Shown here piece by piece: positions 1 through 9,245 of a DNA stretch of 64,000 bases. The stretch covers positions 372,001-436,000 of the forward strand of contig NZ_WMDQ01000002.1 in NCBI RefSeq assembly GCF_009707955.1. The letters run 5' to 3'. The DNA is from Flavobacterium sp. LC2016-13. Lineage in GTDB: Bacteria > Bacteroidota > Bacteroidia > Flavobacteriales > Flavobacteriaceae. The position numbers and the translations under genes are program-made. The notes under the pieces are model-generated. The model made no database searches. It saw only the letters and a program-made list of their open reading frames with translations, and was not told the origin of the DNA. Each line of letters starts with the position of its first letter. Position 1 is the first letter of the stretch.

Positions 1-2
1 AT

Positions 3-1931
3 GTGATTTGGTTTTTGGCTTTTTTACGTTTTTTAGCCATTTTCGGATTATTACTTTTATTGATAAATCCAATAATGACTAAAAATTCACTTGAAATTAC
101 CAAAACGCCTTTGGCTATTGCGGTAGACAATTCAAGTTCGATTACAGCATTAAAATCAGATAAAAAAGTTACTGAATTATATCAAAAACTAGTTTCAAAT
201 CCAGCATTAAAAGAAAAATTTGAAATTCAGTCGTATCAATTCGATGCTGATTTTAAAACTTCAGAACAATTTGATTTTAAAGGAAAGCAAACCAATTTAG
301 ATGAAGTTGCGAAGAATTTAAAAAGCATCAACAAAAATCTGATTTTTCCAACGGTCATAATTACTGATGGAAATCAAACTACAGGAAACGATTATGTATA
401 TCGTTTTGATCCTGTTAATAAAGTTTATCCTTTGGTTGTGGGAGATACAACCACGTTTTTTGATTTAAAAATCAATCAGCTTAATGTAAATAAATACGCT
501 TTTCATAAAAATAAATTCCCCGTTGAAGTTTTTCTGCAATATGCCGGAGATAAAAATACAACAGCTAATTTTACCATTTCGCAAGGAAACACGGTTGTAG
601 CAAAAGAAAATGTTTCATTTTCTCCATCGAAAAAAACAGCAACCTTAAATCTGCTTTTACCTGCTGATAAAGTTGGTTTACAGATTTTTAAAGCCAGTAT
701 TTCTTCAAATCTAAAAGAGAAAAACAGTTACAATAATATCAAGAATTTTGCTGTCGAAATTATAGATCAAAAATCAACAATTGCAATAGTTTCGGCTATA
801 AACCATCCTGATATTGCGGCATTAAAACGTTCTATAGAAGTCAATGCACAACGTAAAGTGATTTTGGTGAAACCAAATGGACTTAATTTATTGCAAGAAG
901 CTTCGGTTTTAGTTTTATATCAGCCAAATACGGCGTTCAAAGCTATTTTTGATAATAATAAACTGGCAGGAACAAATACTTTTATAATAACAGGAAACAG
1001 TACCGATTTTAATTTTCTGAACCAACAGCAGAATAATCTGGTATTTAAAATGAGCAATCAAATTGAAGATTATTTAACTGAATTTCAGCCTCAGTTTAAT
1101 TTGTTTGCTATAGATAATATCGGTTTTGAAAATTTTCCACCATTGCAAAATTTATTCGGAACCATTTCTACAAACGGAAATGTGTCAGTTTTGCTTTCGT
1201 CGAAAATTAGAAACGTTTCTACAAATGCGCCGTTATTGGCTTTCGCCGAAAATCAAGGCAAACGTACCGCTTTTCTTTTAGGAGAAAACAGCTGGAAATG
1301 GCGCTTGCAAAGCCATATCGATAATCAGTCATTCGATAAATATGATGTTTTTGTAGATAAAATTATTCAGTATTTAGCAACAGCAACATCAAAAAAATCA
1401 TTGGTAGTAACACACGAAAGTTTTTATAATTCAGGAGAAGCCATTGTTATCAACGCGCAATATTTCAATAAAAACTATGAGTTTGACGAAAAAGCAAGAT
1501 TAACAATTACCGTTACAAACGCAGCAACTAAACAAACGAAAAACTACGATTTATTAAAAGGAAATAATTCTTTCTCCGTAAATTTAGACGGATTAACGGC
1601 CGGAAAATATAATTTCTCAGTAAAAGAATTAAACTCAAACACTTCATATTCGAGTCATTTTGAAATTTTAGATTTTGATATCGAAAAACAATTTGTAAAT
1701 CCTGACGTTTTAAAACTAAAACAATTAGCATTACAAACCAACGGAAAAGCTTTCTTTGAAAATCAAACTGATGAATTGATTCAGCAGCTTTTAGAAAATA
1801 AAGAATACAAATCAATAGAAAAAAATATCTCAACAAAAACTCCTTTAATTGATTGGGTTTGGTTATTGATTTTAATTGCTATTTTATTAACTACAGAATG
1901 GTTTGTTAGAAAGTATAATGGGTTACTTTAA
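3..1931 (+). CDS. VWA-domain membrane protein (5' end cut by window edge)
   Basis: Visible part is 642 residues. A hydrophobic segment (about residues 5-24) is followed by a von Willebrand A-like domain with the metal-site motif DxSxS (D42, S44, S46) and an ITDG segment typical of the fold. A second membrane helix lies near residues 615-632, followed by a short basic tail. The middle is predicted beta-rich and extracytoplasmic. This architecture matches uncharacterised Bacteroidota VWA proteins related to the Bat family. The first visible codon is GTG at base 3, and relatives usually carry an additional N-terminal membrane helix, so the real start probably lies upstream of the window. Substrate and partners unknown. 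Confidence 0.8.
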   Translation: MIWFLAFLRFLAIFGLLLLLINPIMTKNSLEITKTPLAIAVDNSSSITALKSDKKVTELYQKLVSNPALKEKFEIQSYQFDADFKTSEQFDFKGKQTNLDEVAKNLKSINKNLIFPTVIITDGNQTTGNDYVYRFDPVNKVYPLVVGDTTTFFDLKINQLNVNKYAFHKNKFPVEVFLQYAGDKNTTANFTISQGNTVVAKENVSFSPSKKTATLNLLLPADKVGLQIFKASISSNLKEKNSYNNIKNFAVEIIDQKSTIAIVSAINHPDIAALKRSIEVNAQRKVILVKPNGLNLLQEASVLVLYQPNTAFKAIFDNNKLAGTNTFIITGNSTDFNFLNQQQNNLVFKMSNQIEDYLTEFQPQFNLFAIDNIGFENFPPLQNLFGTISTNGNVSVLLSSKIRNVSTNAPLLAFAENQGKRTAFLLGENSWKWRLQSHIDNQSFDKYDVFVDKIIQYLATATSKKSLVVTHESFYNSGEAIVINAQYFNKNYEFDEKARLTITVTNAATKQTKNYDLLKGNNSFSVNLDGLTAGKYNFSVKELNSNTSYSSHFEILDFDIEKQFVNPDVLKLKQLALQTNGKAFFENQTDELIQQLLENKEYKSIEKNISTKTPLIDWVWLLILIAILLTTEWFVRKYNGLL

Positions 1932-2013
1932 GTAGTTGCAAAGGTTCATAGGTACAAAGGCTCAAAGTTTTGTAACTTGAAACTTTAAACTTGAAACAAA
2001 AATCACTTATAAA

Positions 2014-2910
2014 ATGGACTTCAGGCTAAAAGTATTTTACACCGTTGCGCTCCGCCTTAACTTTACTAAAGCGGCAACAGAATTGTATATTACGCAGCCA
2101 GCAGTTTCGAAACATATTCAGGAACTTGAAGAAACCTATAAAACAAAACTTTTCGAACGAAACGGTTCTAAAATTGTTTTAACTCCAGCCGGAGAAATTC
2201 TGCTAAAACATACCAAAAAAATCTTCGAAATTTATCGTGAAATCGATTTTGACATGAGCTCATTCATCAGCGAACGTCAAGGTTTATTAAGGTTGGGGAC
2301 AAGTACAACAATTTCTCAGTATATTATTTCGCCGGTTTTAGCAAAATTTCATCAAAAGCAAAAAGAGATAAAGGTCAATTTGTTGAATGGAAATACAGAA
2401 CAAATCGAAAACGCTTTGCTCAATAAAGAAATAGAAATTGGAATTGTCGAAGGACAATCTAAAAATCAATCTATTAAATATGTACAGTTTTTAAAAGACG
2501 AATTGGTTTTAGTTTGTAACAGTAATAATCCTTTAGCAAAACAAAATGAAATTTCGCTTGATGATTTAAAATCACTACAATTTATAACAAGAGAACGTGG
2601 TTCAGGAACACTTGAAGTTATAGAATATGCTTTAAAACAAGTTGGCGTAAAATTTTCAGATTTACAAATCGAAATGCAATTAGGTAGTACGGGAAGCATA
2701 AAATCATATCTCTTAAATTCAGATTGTTTTGCCTTTATGTCTATACATACAGTAGAAAAAGAACTTAAAAACAACGAATTGATTGTTTTAGATGTAGAGA
2801 ATTTGTCTATCGAAAGATACTTTTACATTATAACATTACTCGGAAAATCAGATCCGTTATCAGAGTTGTTTATCCAAAATATTTCAGCTTACTATAACCT
2901 GAAGTTATAG
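2014..2910 (+). CDS. LysR-family transcriptional regulator
   Basis: 298 residues, the normal LysR length. The N-terminal winged helix-turn-helix (about residues 1-60) shows the family pattern with FTKAATELYITQPAVSKHI and a following TPAGE segment. Residues about 90-290 form the two-lobed inducer-binding domain. It sits 74 bases upstream of a YeiH-type permease on the same strand. A LysR regulator next to a YeiH permease is a recurrent pairing (YeiE/YeiH in enterobacteria), so it probably controls that transporter, but the inducer cannot be read from sequence. Confidence 0.93.
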   Translation: MDFRLKVFYTVALRLNFTKAATELYITQPAVSKHIQELEETYKTKLFERNGSKIVLTPAGEILLKHTKKIFEIYREIDFDMSSFISERQGLLRLGTSTTISQYIISPVLAKFHQKQKEIKVNLLNGNTEQIENALLNKEIEIGIVEGQSKNQSIKYVQFLKDELVLVCNSNNPLAKQNEISLDDLKSLQFITRERGSGTLEVIEYALKQVGVKFSDLQIEMQLGSTGSIKSYLLNSDCFAFMSIHTVEKELKNNELIVLDVENLSIERYFYIITLLGKSDPLSELFIQNISAYYNLKL

Positions 2911-2984
2911 TCGATTGTAATTTACAATTGGCGATTTCAATATAAAGACCAGACCTTTGTAAGGTAATATTTAAGTACCTTATT

Positions 2985-3962
2985 TTGAAAACGCAACAAC
3001 ATTCAGCAACACATTTATTAGAAGTTAACCTTTATTTTCAGCAAGCCATTTTTGCTTTGGTTATTGTTTTGTGCTTGTTTTCGATTATTTCGCCACCAAT
3101 TGCTTTATTATTAGGCGTTTTGATTGTGAATATTTTCGGAAATCCGTTTGTTACATTCAATAGCAAAGCGATTACTTTTCTATTGCAATTTTCGGTAGTA
3201 GGTTTAGGATTTGGAATGAATGCAACATCAGCAATTTCAGCAGGAAAAGAAGGTTTTTTACTGACTATATTTTCTATTTTCAGCACCTTAATTTTTGGAA
3301 CACTTTTAGGAAAATGGCTTAAAACTGATAAAAAAACTTCGCATTTAATTTCGTGTGGAACTGCAATTTGTGGAGGAAGTGCCATTGCAGCTATTTCCCC
3401 GGTAATAAAATCAAATGAAAACCAAACTTCGATTGCTTTGGGAGTTATTTTTGTGTTGAATTCTATCGCATTATTTGCTTTCCCGTTTATAGGCCATCAA
3501 CTTGATCTTTCTCAAAAAGAATTTGGTTTGTGGTGCGCTATTGCCATTCACGATACAAGTTCTGTGGTTGGTGCCGCCAATAAATACGGAGCCGAAGCGT
3601 TGCAAATTGCAACAACAGTAAAACTAGCCAGAGCTTTATGGATTATTCCGATCTCACTTTTGACAGCAGCAATTTTCAAAAAACAACAAGGAAGCACCGG
3701 AACAAAAATAAAAATCCCATACTTTATTGGTTTGTTTATTTTGGCAATGCTTTTCAATACCTATTTGCCTGCAACAGCGATTATATCTCCGGCAATTGTT
3801 AGTATTGCTAAAATTGGTTTAACAATAACATTGTTTCTAATTGGAGCAACATTAAATATTAATACTTTAAAATCAGTAGGAGTAAAGCCTTTATTGCAAG
3901 GTGTTTTCCTTTGGATATTTATTGCCGGATTGAGTTTAATTTCGATTATTTATCTCAACTAA
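2985..3962 (+). CDS. YeiH-family (UPF0324) putative membrane exporter
   Basis: 325 residues with about ten hydrophobic helices and the family signature CGGSAIAAISPVI near residues 125-140, followed by the conserved HDTSSVVGAA segment. The YeiH/UPF0324 family is often labelled a putative sulfate/sulfite exporter, but transport is not well proven. The reading frame has no ATG near its beginning: the first plausible start after the in-frame stop at 2943 is TTG at 2985, which fits the family N-terminus. It follows a LysR gene and is probably its target. It meets the convergent gene at 3966 with only 3 bases between. Confidence 0.88.
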   Translation: MKTQQHSATHLLEVNLYFQQAIFALVIVLCLFSIISPPIALLLGVLIVNIFGNPFVTFNSKAITFLLQFSVVGLGFGMNATSAISAGKEGFLLTIFSIFSTLIFGTLLGKWLKTDKKTSHLISCGTAICGGSAIAAISPVIKSNENQTSIALGVIFVLNSIALFAFPFIGHQLDLSQKEFGLWCAIAIHDTSSVVGAANKYGAEALQIATTVKLARALWIIPISLLTAAIFKKQQGSTGTKIKIPYFIGLFILAMLFNTYLPATAIISPAIVSIAKIGLTITLFLIGATLNINTLKSVGVKPLLQGVFLWIFIAGLSLISIIYLN

Positions 3963-3965
3963 GAT

Positions 3966-4922
3966 CTATTTTATATTTGAGAATTTCACAACAGGTTTGC
4001 CTACAATGTTATAGCGTTTTCCTTTAAATGAAAATCGTCGTTCAATTACAAAATTAAATTGCTTTTTAGTTTTACCCATTTGTGCAATTTCACTTGGCAA
4101 ATCTACTTCATAATCATCTTCAGTGCCTTTTGCCTTTTTATAAGAACCAGTTGTTGTAATGACAAAATCACGGAAAAACTTTTTGTTATTATCATTAACG
4201 ACAGTATAAGAACTTGACCATTCTGAACTTACACTATTAAAAAGACTATAATAATCAACTTCCATTAAAGGCTGGTATTTTCCATCAAAACCAACAAGAA
4301 GATAAAGATAACCGGAATAAGGAGCCCCACCGCCGCCATTGGCATGCACAAGAGTTAATGCATATTGATCTTCACCAATTTGTACCAATTTGGGAACAGG
4401 AGATTTAGCGAAAGAACCAAAAGCCTGGATAGCAGGTTGAAAAGATTTCATTTCCCAGGCATTCTCATTTTTTACAAATTTAGCAATACTCAAAAGGCCG
4501 CCCGTAAATCTGCTTGTTTGTAATCCATCAGCATCATAAACAGAATGATTAAAAACCAAAAACTTAAATTGGTTTGCTTTAGAATCAGAGTAATCAATTG
4601 TGGTAAGTAATCTTGTAGCAACACCTTCCGTATACGGAAATAATTGATCGCCTTCTTCACCATTTGCATCAACATAAGCAACAGGTTTGCAGGTTTTGCA
4701 TTTCCAGCTCATAAAAGTATTATGATCCGGCATATTATATAATTTACCGGGAAACAACTTTAGCATTGTTTTTACAGGATCTAATGGTCCTTTTATCAAC
4801 AATGTTCTTTTGGTATTTAAAATGGTATCGCTAACGTTTTTAAGCTGCACAATATCATCGTCTTGTGCTGAAGAAATAGAAATAAACAGAAAGAAAAAAA
4901 TACTGGATAGAATTAGGCGCAT
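3966..4922 (-). CDS. exported protein of unknown function with CxxC motif
   Basis: 318 residues with a clear Sec signal peptide (hydrophobic residues 4-18, cleavage likely after SSAQ). The mature part is mixed alpha/beta without a domain I recognise. One region contains WKCKTCKPVAY, a CxxC pair that could bind metal or form a disulfide. Several Gly/Ser/Tyr-rich strands follow. Expressed alone: neighbours on both sides are on the other strand. Function unknown; homologues, if any, are probably confined to Bacteroidota (inference). Confidence 0.75.
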   Translation of the reverse strand: MRLILSSIFFFLFISISSAQDDDIVQLKNVSDTILNTKRTLLIKGPLDPVKTMLKLFPGKLYNMPDHNTFMSWKCKTCKPVAYVDANGEEGDQLFPYTEGVATRLLTTIDYSDSKANQFKFLVFNHSVYDADGLQTSRFTGGLLSIAKFVKNENAWEMKSFQPAIQAFGSFAKSPVPKLVQIGEDQYALTLVHANGGGGAPYSGYLYLLVGFDGKYQPLMEVDYYSLFNSVSSEWSSSYTVVNDNNKKFFRDFVITTTGSYKKAKGTEDDYEVDLPSEIAQMGKTKKQFNFVIERRFSFKGKRYNIVGKPVVKFSNIK

Positions 4923-5047
4923 ATAGAAAAGTTTAAAATAAAACAGAACAAATCTACAAAGAAAGTTTAGATCTTTAGTAGAAGTAATAGTAGTTATGCG
5001 ACTAGAAAAGCTAAAATTAAATTAACACAATATTTATAACTAATCCT

Positions 5048-5076
5048 TTGAATTATGTTTAAATAAAATAAATTTG
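5048..5076 (+). promoter_or_regulatory. Bacteroidota-type promoter for the phospholipase-like gene
   Basis: TTG at 5048-5050, an 18-base spacer, then TAAATTTG at 5069-5076, fitting the TTG/TAnnTTTG consensus of the phylum's primary sigma factor. The ATG at 5096 follows after 19 bases. Confidence 0.65.
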
Positions 5077-5095
5077 CAGTTCAAACAAATTACAA

Positions 5096-6094
5096 ATGAA
5101 AAATTTTAAAATGAAACCAAGACTAATCGCATTATTCGCATTAGCAATTGGTTTTTTGACATTATCCTGGGGAATCGTTGGCCACGAACGTATTAATAAA
5201 GCTGCAGTAATGGCTTTGCCGCGTCCGCTTCAGATTTTCTTTTACAATCATATCGATTTTATTACACAAGAAGCTTCTGTACCGGATATTCGTAAATATG
5301 CCTTGAATTATAAAGATGAAAATCCAAGACATTATTTTGATATGGAAAATTTTGGTTCTGCTGACAGTTTACCAAAAACCATGGAAGAAGCAAAGAAAAA
5401 ATACGATGCTAAATTCCTGAACGATAACGGAATTTTACCTTGGTATATCGAAGACTTAATGGTTAAATTAACCAAAGCTTTTAAAGATAAAAATAGAGTA
5501 GAAATCTTATTTCTTGCTGCAGATCTAGGTCATTATGTTGGTGATGCACATATGCCGTTGCATACTTCTGCAAATCATGATGGACAATTAAGCGACCAAA
5601 AAGGAATTCATTCACTTTGGGAAAGCAGACTTCCTGAATTATTTGCTAAAAATTACAAATTAAATGTTCCACTGGCACATTATTATGAAGATGTTCATAA
5701 AGCAACCTGGGATATGATTAATGACACGCATAGTTTAGCTCAACCATTATTAGACATCGATAAAAAATTAAGAACTTCAACTCCTGAAAATCAGGTTTAT
5801 GTTGTAGATGCTGATGGAAAAATCGTTAAAAATAAATATAATTCGGCTAAATTCTCTGATGATTATGCGGCTAAATTAAATAAAGAGCTTAACGGAATGG
5901 TTGAAAGCCAAATGAAAAAGGCAATCGTTGCAACATCTAGTTTTTGGTATACTGCCTGGGTTAATGCAGGAAAACCTGATTTAAGCGATTTAGATTCGCC
6001 ATCGCTTACACAAAGAAATAACGAAGCTTTAAAGGAAGATGTAAAATTGTTTCAAAATGGAGATTTATTCGGAATGAAAAATCAAAATGATTAA
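5096..6094 (+). CDS. zinc-dependent phospholipase C / S1-P1 nuclease-fold exported enzyme
   Basis: 332 residues with an N-terminal signal sequence ending at LSWG. Mature enzymes of this superfamily begin with the Trp that ligates zinc, as in this WGIVGH context. Candidate metal ligands are W25, H30, D64, H79, H146 and D150 (HxxxD), H156 and possibly H172/E176 in IHSLWE. The family cleaves phosphodiesters in phospholipids or nucleic acids outside the cytoplasm. The C-terminal part (about 250-332) is less conserved. It has its own promoter and a strong terminator. Whether the substrate is phospholipid or nucleic acid cannot be decided from motifs. Confidence 0.85.
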   Translation: MKNFKMKPRLIALFALAIGFLTLSWGIVGHERINKAAVMALPRPLQIFFYNHIDFITQEASVPDIRKYALNYKDENPRHYFDMENFGSADSLPKTMEEAKKKYDAKFLNDNGILPWYIEDLMVKLTKAFKDKNRVEILFLAADLGHYVGDAHMPLHTSANHDGQLSDQKGIHSLWESRLPELFAKNYKLNVPLAHYYEDVHKATWDMINDTHSLAQPLLDIDKKLRTSTPENQVYVVDADGKIVKNKYNSAKFSDDYAAKLNKELNGMVESQMKKAIVATSSFWYTAWVNAGKPDLSDLDSPSLTQRNNEALKEDVKLFQNGDLFGMKNQND

Positions 6095-6118
6095 ATTTTT
6101 GTTTTAGATTGAAATATA

Positions 6119-6158
6119 AAAAAAGGCTCAAATTCATATGTGAATTTTAGCCTTTTTT
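6119..6158. terminator. bidirectional intrinsic terminator
   Basis: Stem of 17 pairs with one mismatch around a TATG loop: AAAAAAGGCT-C-AAATTCA on the left and TGAATTT-T-AGCCTTTTTT on the right. A-tract and T-tract on both sides allow termination of either strand, serving the genes ending at 6094 and 6305. Confidence 0.85.
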
Positions 6159-6168
6159 TATTCCAGTT

Positions 6169-6254
6169 GTGTCATTTCGACGGAGGAGAAATCACATAAC
6201 GTTTTTACAGTTCGTTGCTCTCTGGATGTGATTTCTCCTCCGTCGAAATGACAC
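6169..6254. repeat. 86-bp palindromic intergenic element, copy 1
   Basis: Two perfectly complementary 29-nt arms (6169-6197 and 6226-6254; outer bases GTGTCATTTCGACGG) flank a 28-nt loop ending in CGTTGCTCTCTGG. A second copy in the opposite orientation lies at 19026-19106, with the loop partly conserved. No open reading frame. It resembles dispersed REP-type elements of Flavobacterium chromosomes; whether it is mobile or transcribed is not shown. Confidence 0.85.
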
Positions 6255-6304
6255 AAAAACCTATTGCGTTGAAACCTGAAACTAAAATAACCTGAAACAA
6301 AACC

Positions 6305-8395
6305 CTACATCTGATATTTCTTTTCTTTCAACATAGCCGAAGCCGTTTGATAAAACGAAATAGTTTCATTTACCAAATCAGTTCTCTCTTTTTTCATAGA
6401 TTTTTGATCGTAATCAATTTGATATTCGGGAGCAACACCGGGTTTTGAATCCAGTTTTAGCTCAAATTGTTTTACCTGTTGTTTTGGAGATAAAATGGTC
6501 AGCACATTATCTTTTATCAATCCTAAATCCTGATAAGTTGCAATAAAAGCTCTTGGTTTATAATCCGTTTTAAAAACATCCTGACCAAAAAACTTGCTTT
6601 GATAATCAAAATGAAGCAATCCGAAAAGCGTTGGCATAATATCAATTTGCGACATCAGTTTATTAAATTTTTCCGGTTTTCCATTTGGAGTATAAATAAA
6701 AGCAGGAATTCTGTATTTATCCATTGGTAACTCAGTTTTTCCGGCGCTCGACGCACAATGATCGGCAACAATTACAAAAACAGTATTTTTAAACCATGGC
6801 TGTTTGCTGGCCATTGCAAAGAATTTTCTTAAAGCATAATCAGTGTATTTTACACCACCATCGCGCGATTTTATATCACCCGGAATATCAATTTTATTGT
6901 TAGGATACGTAAAAGGCCTGTGATTACTCACCGTCATAATATGATTAAAGAAAGGTCGGTTTTGTTTGGCCTCAACATTCATAACCTTAATTGCTTTATA
7001 ATACATATCTTCATCACAAACGCCCCAAACATTAGAAAATGAAATTTCACTCGGAGCAAAACTTGATTTATCAATAATCTGATAACCGTTTCCAGAATAA
7101 AAATCCTGCATATTATCAAAAAAAGCATCACCGCCGTACATAAACTTTACGTTATATCCTTTCTGTTTAAAAATAGCGCCCGTTGAAAATTTGTTTTTAT
7201 TATCTTCTCTTTTTACAACACTTTCTCCTGCAGTTGGAGGCAAAGATAAAGTTACAGCTTCAAGGCCACGAACAGTGCGGTTTCCTGCAGCATACAAATT
7301 AGTAAATTGTAAACTTTGTTGAGCTAAACTATCTAAAAAAGGAGTTATATTTTGTTCATTTCCATAAGCTTTCATAAATTCTGCACTGTAGCTTTCGATC
7401 GTAATCAAAACCACATTTTTATGATTTTCTGTTGAATCACTTTCAATTTTTCTGCTTGTATTTTCGCCGGAAATGGTTGGAAATTGCTGTTTCAAAATCG
7501 CAAAAGCCTCTTTATTTGGCAGTGTTTTGTAGAATTTAAAATAATCTAATTTGTTATTTTCAAAAGCCAAATAAAACTTATACAATCCATTAGACTGTAA
7601 TTCATTCACAAAAACATTTTTAGAATTTTCTGTTTTAGCCAAAGTAGGAACTACAACTAATGAAACTATAAATAATGCTATATAAAGTGCAGAAATCTTT
7701 AGTTTTCCTTTGAAGGTTGGGATATCATCAATATAACTTTTAGAATTTTTCAGAATAAAATAAGTTACAATTCCCGTTACCAGAAACAAAGCCGAAAATA
7801 TAGGAATTACAGGATAAGACTGCATAATGTTTCCGATAACTTCATTCGTATAAATCAGGTAGTTTACTGCAATGAAATTATATTTTACACCAAATTCATT
7901 CCAAAAGAAATACTCACTTAAACCGTTTTGCAGAATCAATAAAACATACAAAAACATAACAAAAGCAAATAACCAATATCTTATTTTGTCTCTTAATTTT
8001 GGAAGAAAAAGTAAAAGTGAAAACAAAACCGTTTTGATTCCGATAAAAATTAAAACAATCCTGGGCAAAGCGCCGCCGTATTCGTCAAGAATACTTTTTC
8101 CGGAAGCCACATAAGCGAATAAAGCTATAAAAGCGCCTAAAATAATATAACCGTATGGTTTGTTGTATTTAGAATTAGAGATAAAAATCAGATATAACCA
8201 CAAAAAAACTGCAGCAAGAATAAAGACAAAAAAGTCTGAAACAAGCCCTAAAATAAAGATTTTTAAACTTTCAATAAAAGTAAAAGAACTTTGTGTAATA
8301 GGATGAAAAAACAAAACAACTCTTAATATAAAACTGATAATAAAGTAAAATACGCCAAGATTGTAAAAAGGAGAAAGTTTCTTGTAAAATGTCAT
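6305..8395 (-). CDS. LtaS/phosphoglycerol-transferase-type membrane sulfatase
   Basis: 696 residues. About six to seven hydrophobic helices occupy residues 12-250; an extracytoplasmic alkaline-phosphatase/sulfatase-fold domain covers about 325-640. Key residues of the LtaS class are present: metal ligand E334 in ITIESYS, nucleophilic T374 in GNRTVRG, H492 in SNHRP, and D545-H546 in VADH. Relatives transfer phosphoglycerol or phosphoethanolamine to glycolipids or glycans in the periplasm. In a Gram-negative the acceptor is more likely an osmoregulated glycan or lipid A/LPS than lipoteichoic acid (inference). The ATG at 8395 is well placed for the first helix. Divergent from the response regulator at 8580. 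Confidence 0.9.
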   Translation of the reverse strand: MTFYKKLSPFYNLGVFYFIISFILRVVLFFHPITQSSFTFIESLKIFILGLVSDFFVFILAAVFLWLYLIFISNSKYNKPYGYIILGAFIALFAYVASGKSILDEYGGALPRIVLIFIGIKTVLFSLLLFLPKLRDKIRYWLFAFVMFLYVLLILQNGLSEYFFWNEFGVKYNFIAVNYLIYTNEVIGNIMQSYPVIPIFSALFLVTGIVTYFILKNSKSYIDDIPTFKGKLKISALYIALFIVSLVVVPTLAKTENSKNVFVNELQSNGLYKFYLAFENNKLDYFKFYKTLPNKEAFAILKQQFPTISGENTSRKIESDSTENHKNVVLITIESYSAEFMKAYGNEQNITPFLDSLAQQSLQFTNLYAAGNRTVRGLEAVTLSLPPTAGESVVKREDNKNKFSTGAIFKQKGYNVKFMYGGDAFFDNMQDFYSGNGYQIIDKSSFAPSEISFSNVWGVCDEDMYYKAIKVMNVEAKQNRPFFNHIMTVSNHRPFTYPNNKIDIPGDIKSRDGGVKYTDYALRKFFAMASKQPWFKNTVFVIVADHCASSAGKTELPMDKYRIPAFIYTPNGKPEKFNKLMSQIDIMPTLFGLLHFDYQSKFFGQDVFKTDYKPRAFIATYQDLGLIKDNVLTILSPKQQVKQFELKLDSKPGVAPEYQIDYDQKSMKKERTDLVNETISFYQTASAMLKEKKYQM

Positions 8396-8508
8396 GGTAT
8401 TAATTTTTTTACAAAATTAGTTCCGATTGATTAATAGGAGATTAAGATAAACCTTTACATTACTTAGGGTTAACTTAATATTTACTTAAGATGGAGGTGT
8501 TTTTTCTG

Positions 8509-8538
8509 TTGTAATGATTTTAAAATATTTTATCTTTG
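8509..8538 (+). promoter_or_regulatory. promoter of the two-component operon
   Basis: TTG at 8509-8511, a 19-base spacer and TATCTTTG at 8531-8538 match the Bacteroidota consensus. The start codon of the response regulator is 41 bases further on. Confidence 0.7.
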
Positions 8539-8579
8539 AAACTATAATCAGAGATCAAATCTTAATTAAATAATATGAT

Positions 8580-9242
8580 ATGCATATTTTAATAGTCGAA
8601 GATGAGTTAGGAATCATTCAGTTTTTGCAACAAGGTTTGCAGGAAGAAGGATATCAGGTGACGACAGCCAATGATGGTTCAAAAGGATTTGAATTAACTC
8701 AAAATCAACAATTTGATTTAATTTTATTAGATTGGATGCTGCCGAAAATAAACGGTTTGGATTTATGCAAAGCCATTAGAATTAAGGATCAGCTAACTCC
8801 AATTATATTTTTAACGGCAAAAGATACTGTTCAGGAAACCATTGAAGGCTTAAAAGCCGGAGCCAATGATTATATCAAAAAACCTTTTAGTTTTGAAGAA
8901 CTTGCAGAACGCATTAAAATTCATTTTAGAAAACATAAAGGATCAGAAACACTCACTTTAGGAAACATTAAAATTGATTTATCAAAATATATTGTTTTAA
9001 AAAATAATGAAGAAGTTCCTTTAACACACAGAGAATTTGAATTGTTAACGTATTTAATTCGGAACAAAGGCAAAGTCTGTTCCCGAAACGATATCTTAAG
9101 AGATGTTTGGGATATTAATTTTGAGTATGATACAGGCGTGATTGATGTATTTATGAACGCCATCAGAAAAAAACTCAATTTAAAAATTGAAGAAGATTAT
9201 ATAAAAACAATTCGCGGTGTAGGATACATTGCTAACGACTAA
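8580..9242 (+). CDS. OmpR/PhoB-family response regulator
   Basis: 220 residues. Receiver domain in residues 1-115 with the acidic pocket (E7, D8), phospho-acceptor D51 in LLLDWMLP, T79 and K101-P102. A winged-helix DNA-binding domain occupies about 125-220 (LTHREFELLTYLIRN and the closing TIRGVGYIA). The next gene, 3 bases away, is its histidine kinase. The pair resembles metal- or envelope-stress systems (CusRS/CopRS-like), but the signal is not readable. ATG at 8580 gives the standard N-terminus; an overlapping ATG at 8575 is out of frame. Confidence 0.96.
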   Translation: MHILIVEDELGIIQFLQQGLQEEGYQVTTANDGSKGFELTQNQQFDLILLDWMLPKINGLDLCKAIRIKDQLTPIIFLTAKDTVQETIEGLKAGANDYIKKPFSFEELAERIKIHFRKHKGSETLTLGNIKIDLSKYIVLKNNEEVPLTHREFELLTYLIRNKGKVCSRNDILRDVWDINFEYDTGVIDVFMNAIRKKLNLKIEEDYIKTIRGVGYIAND

Positions 9243-9245
9243 TAA

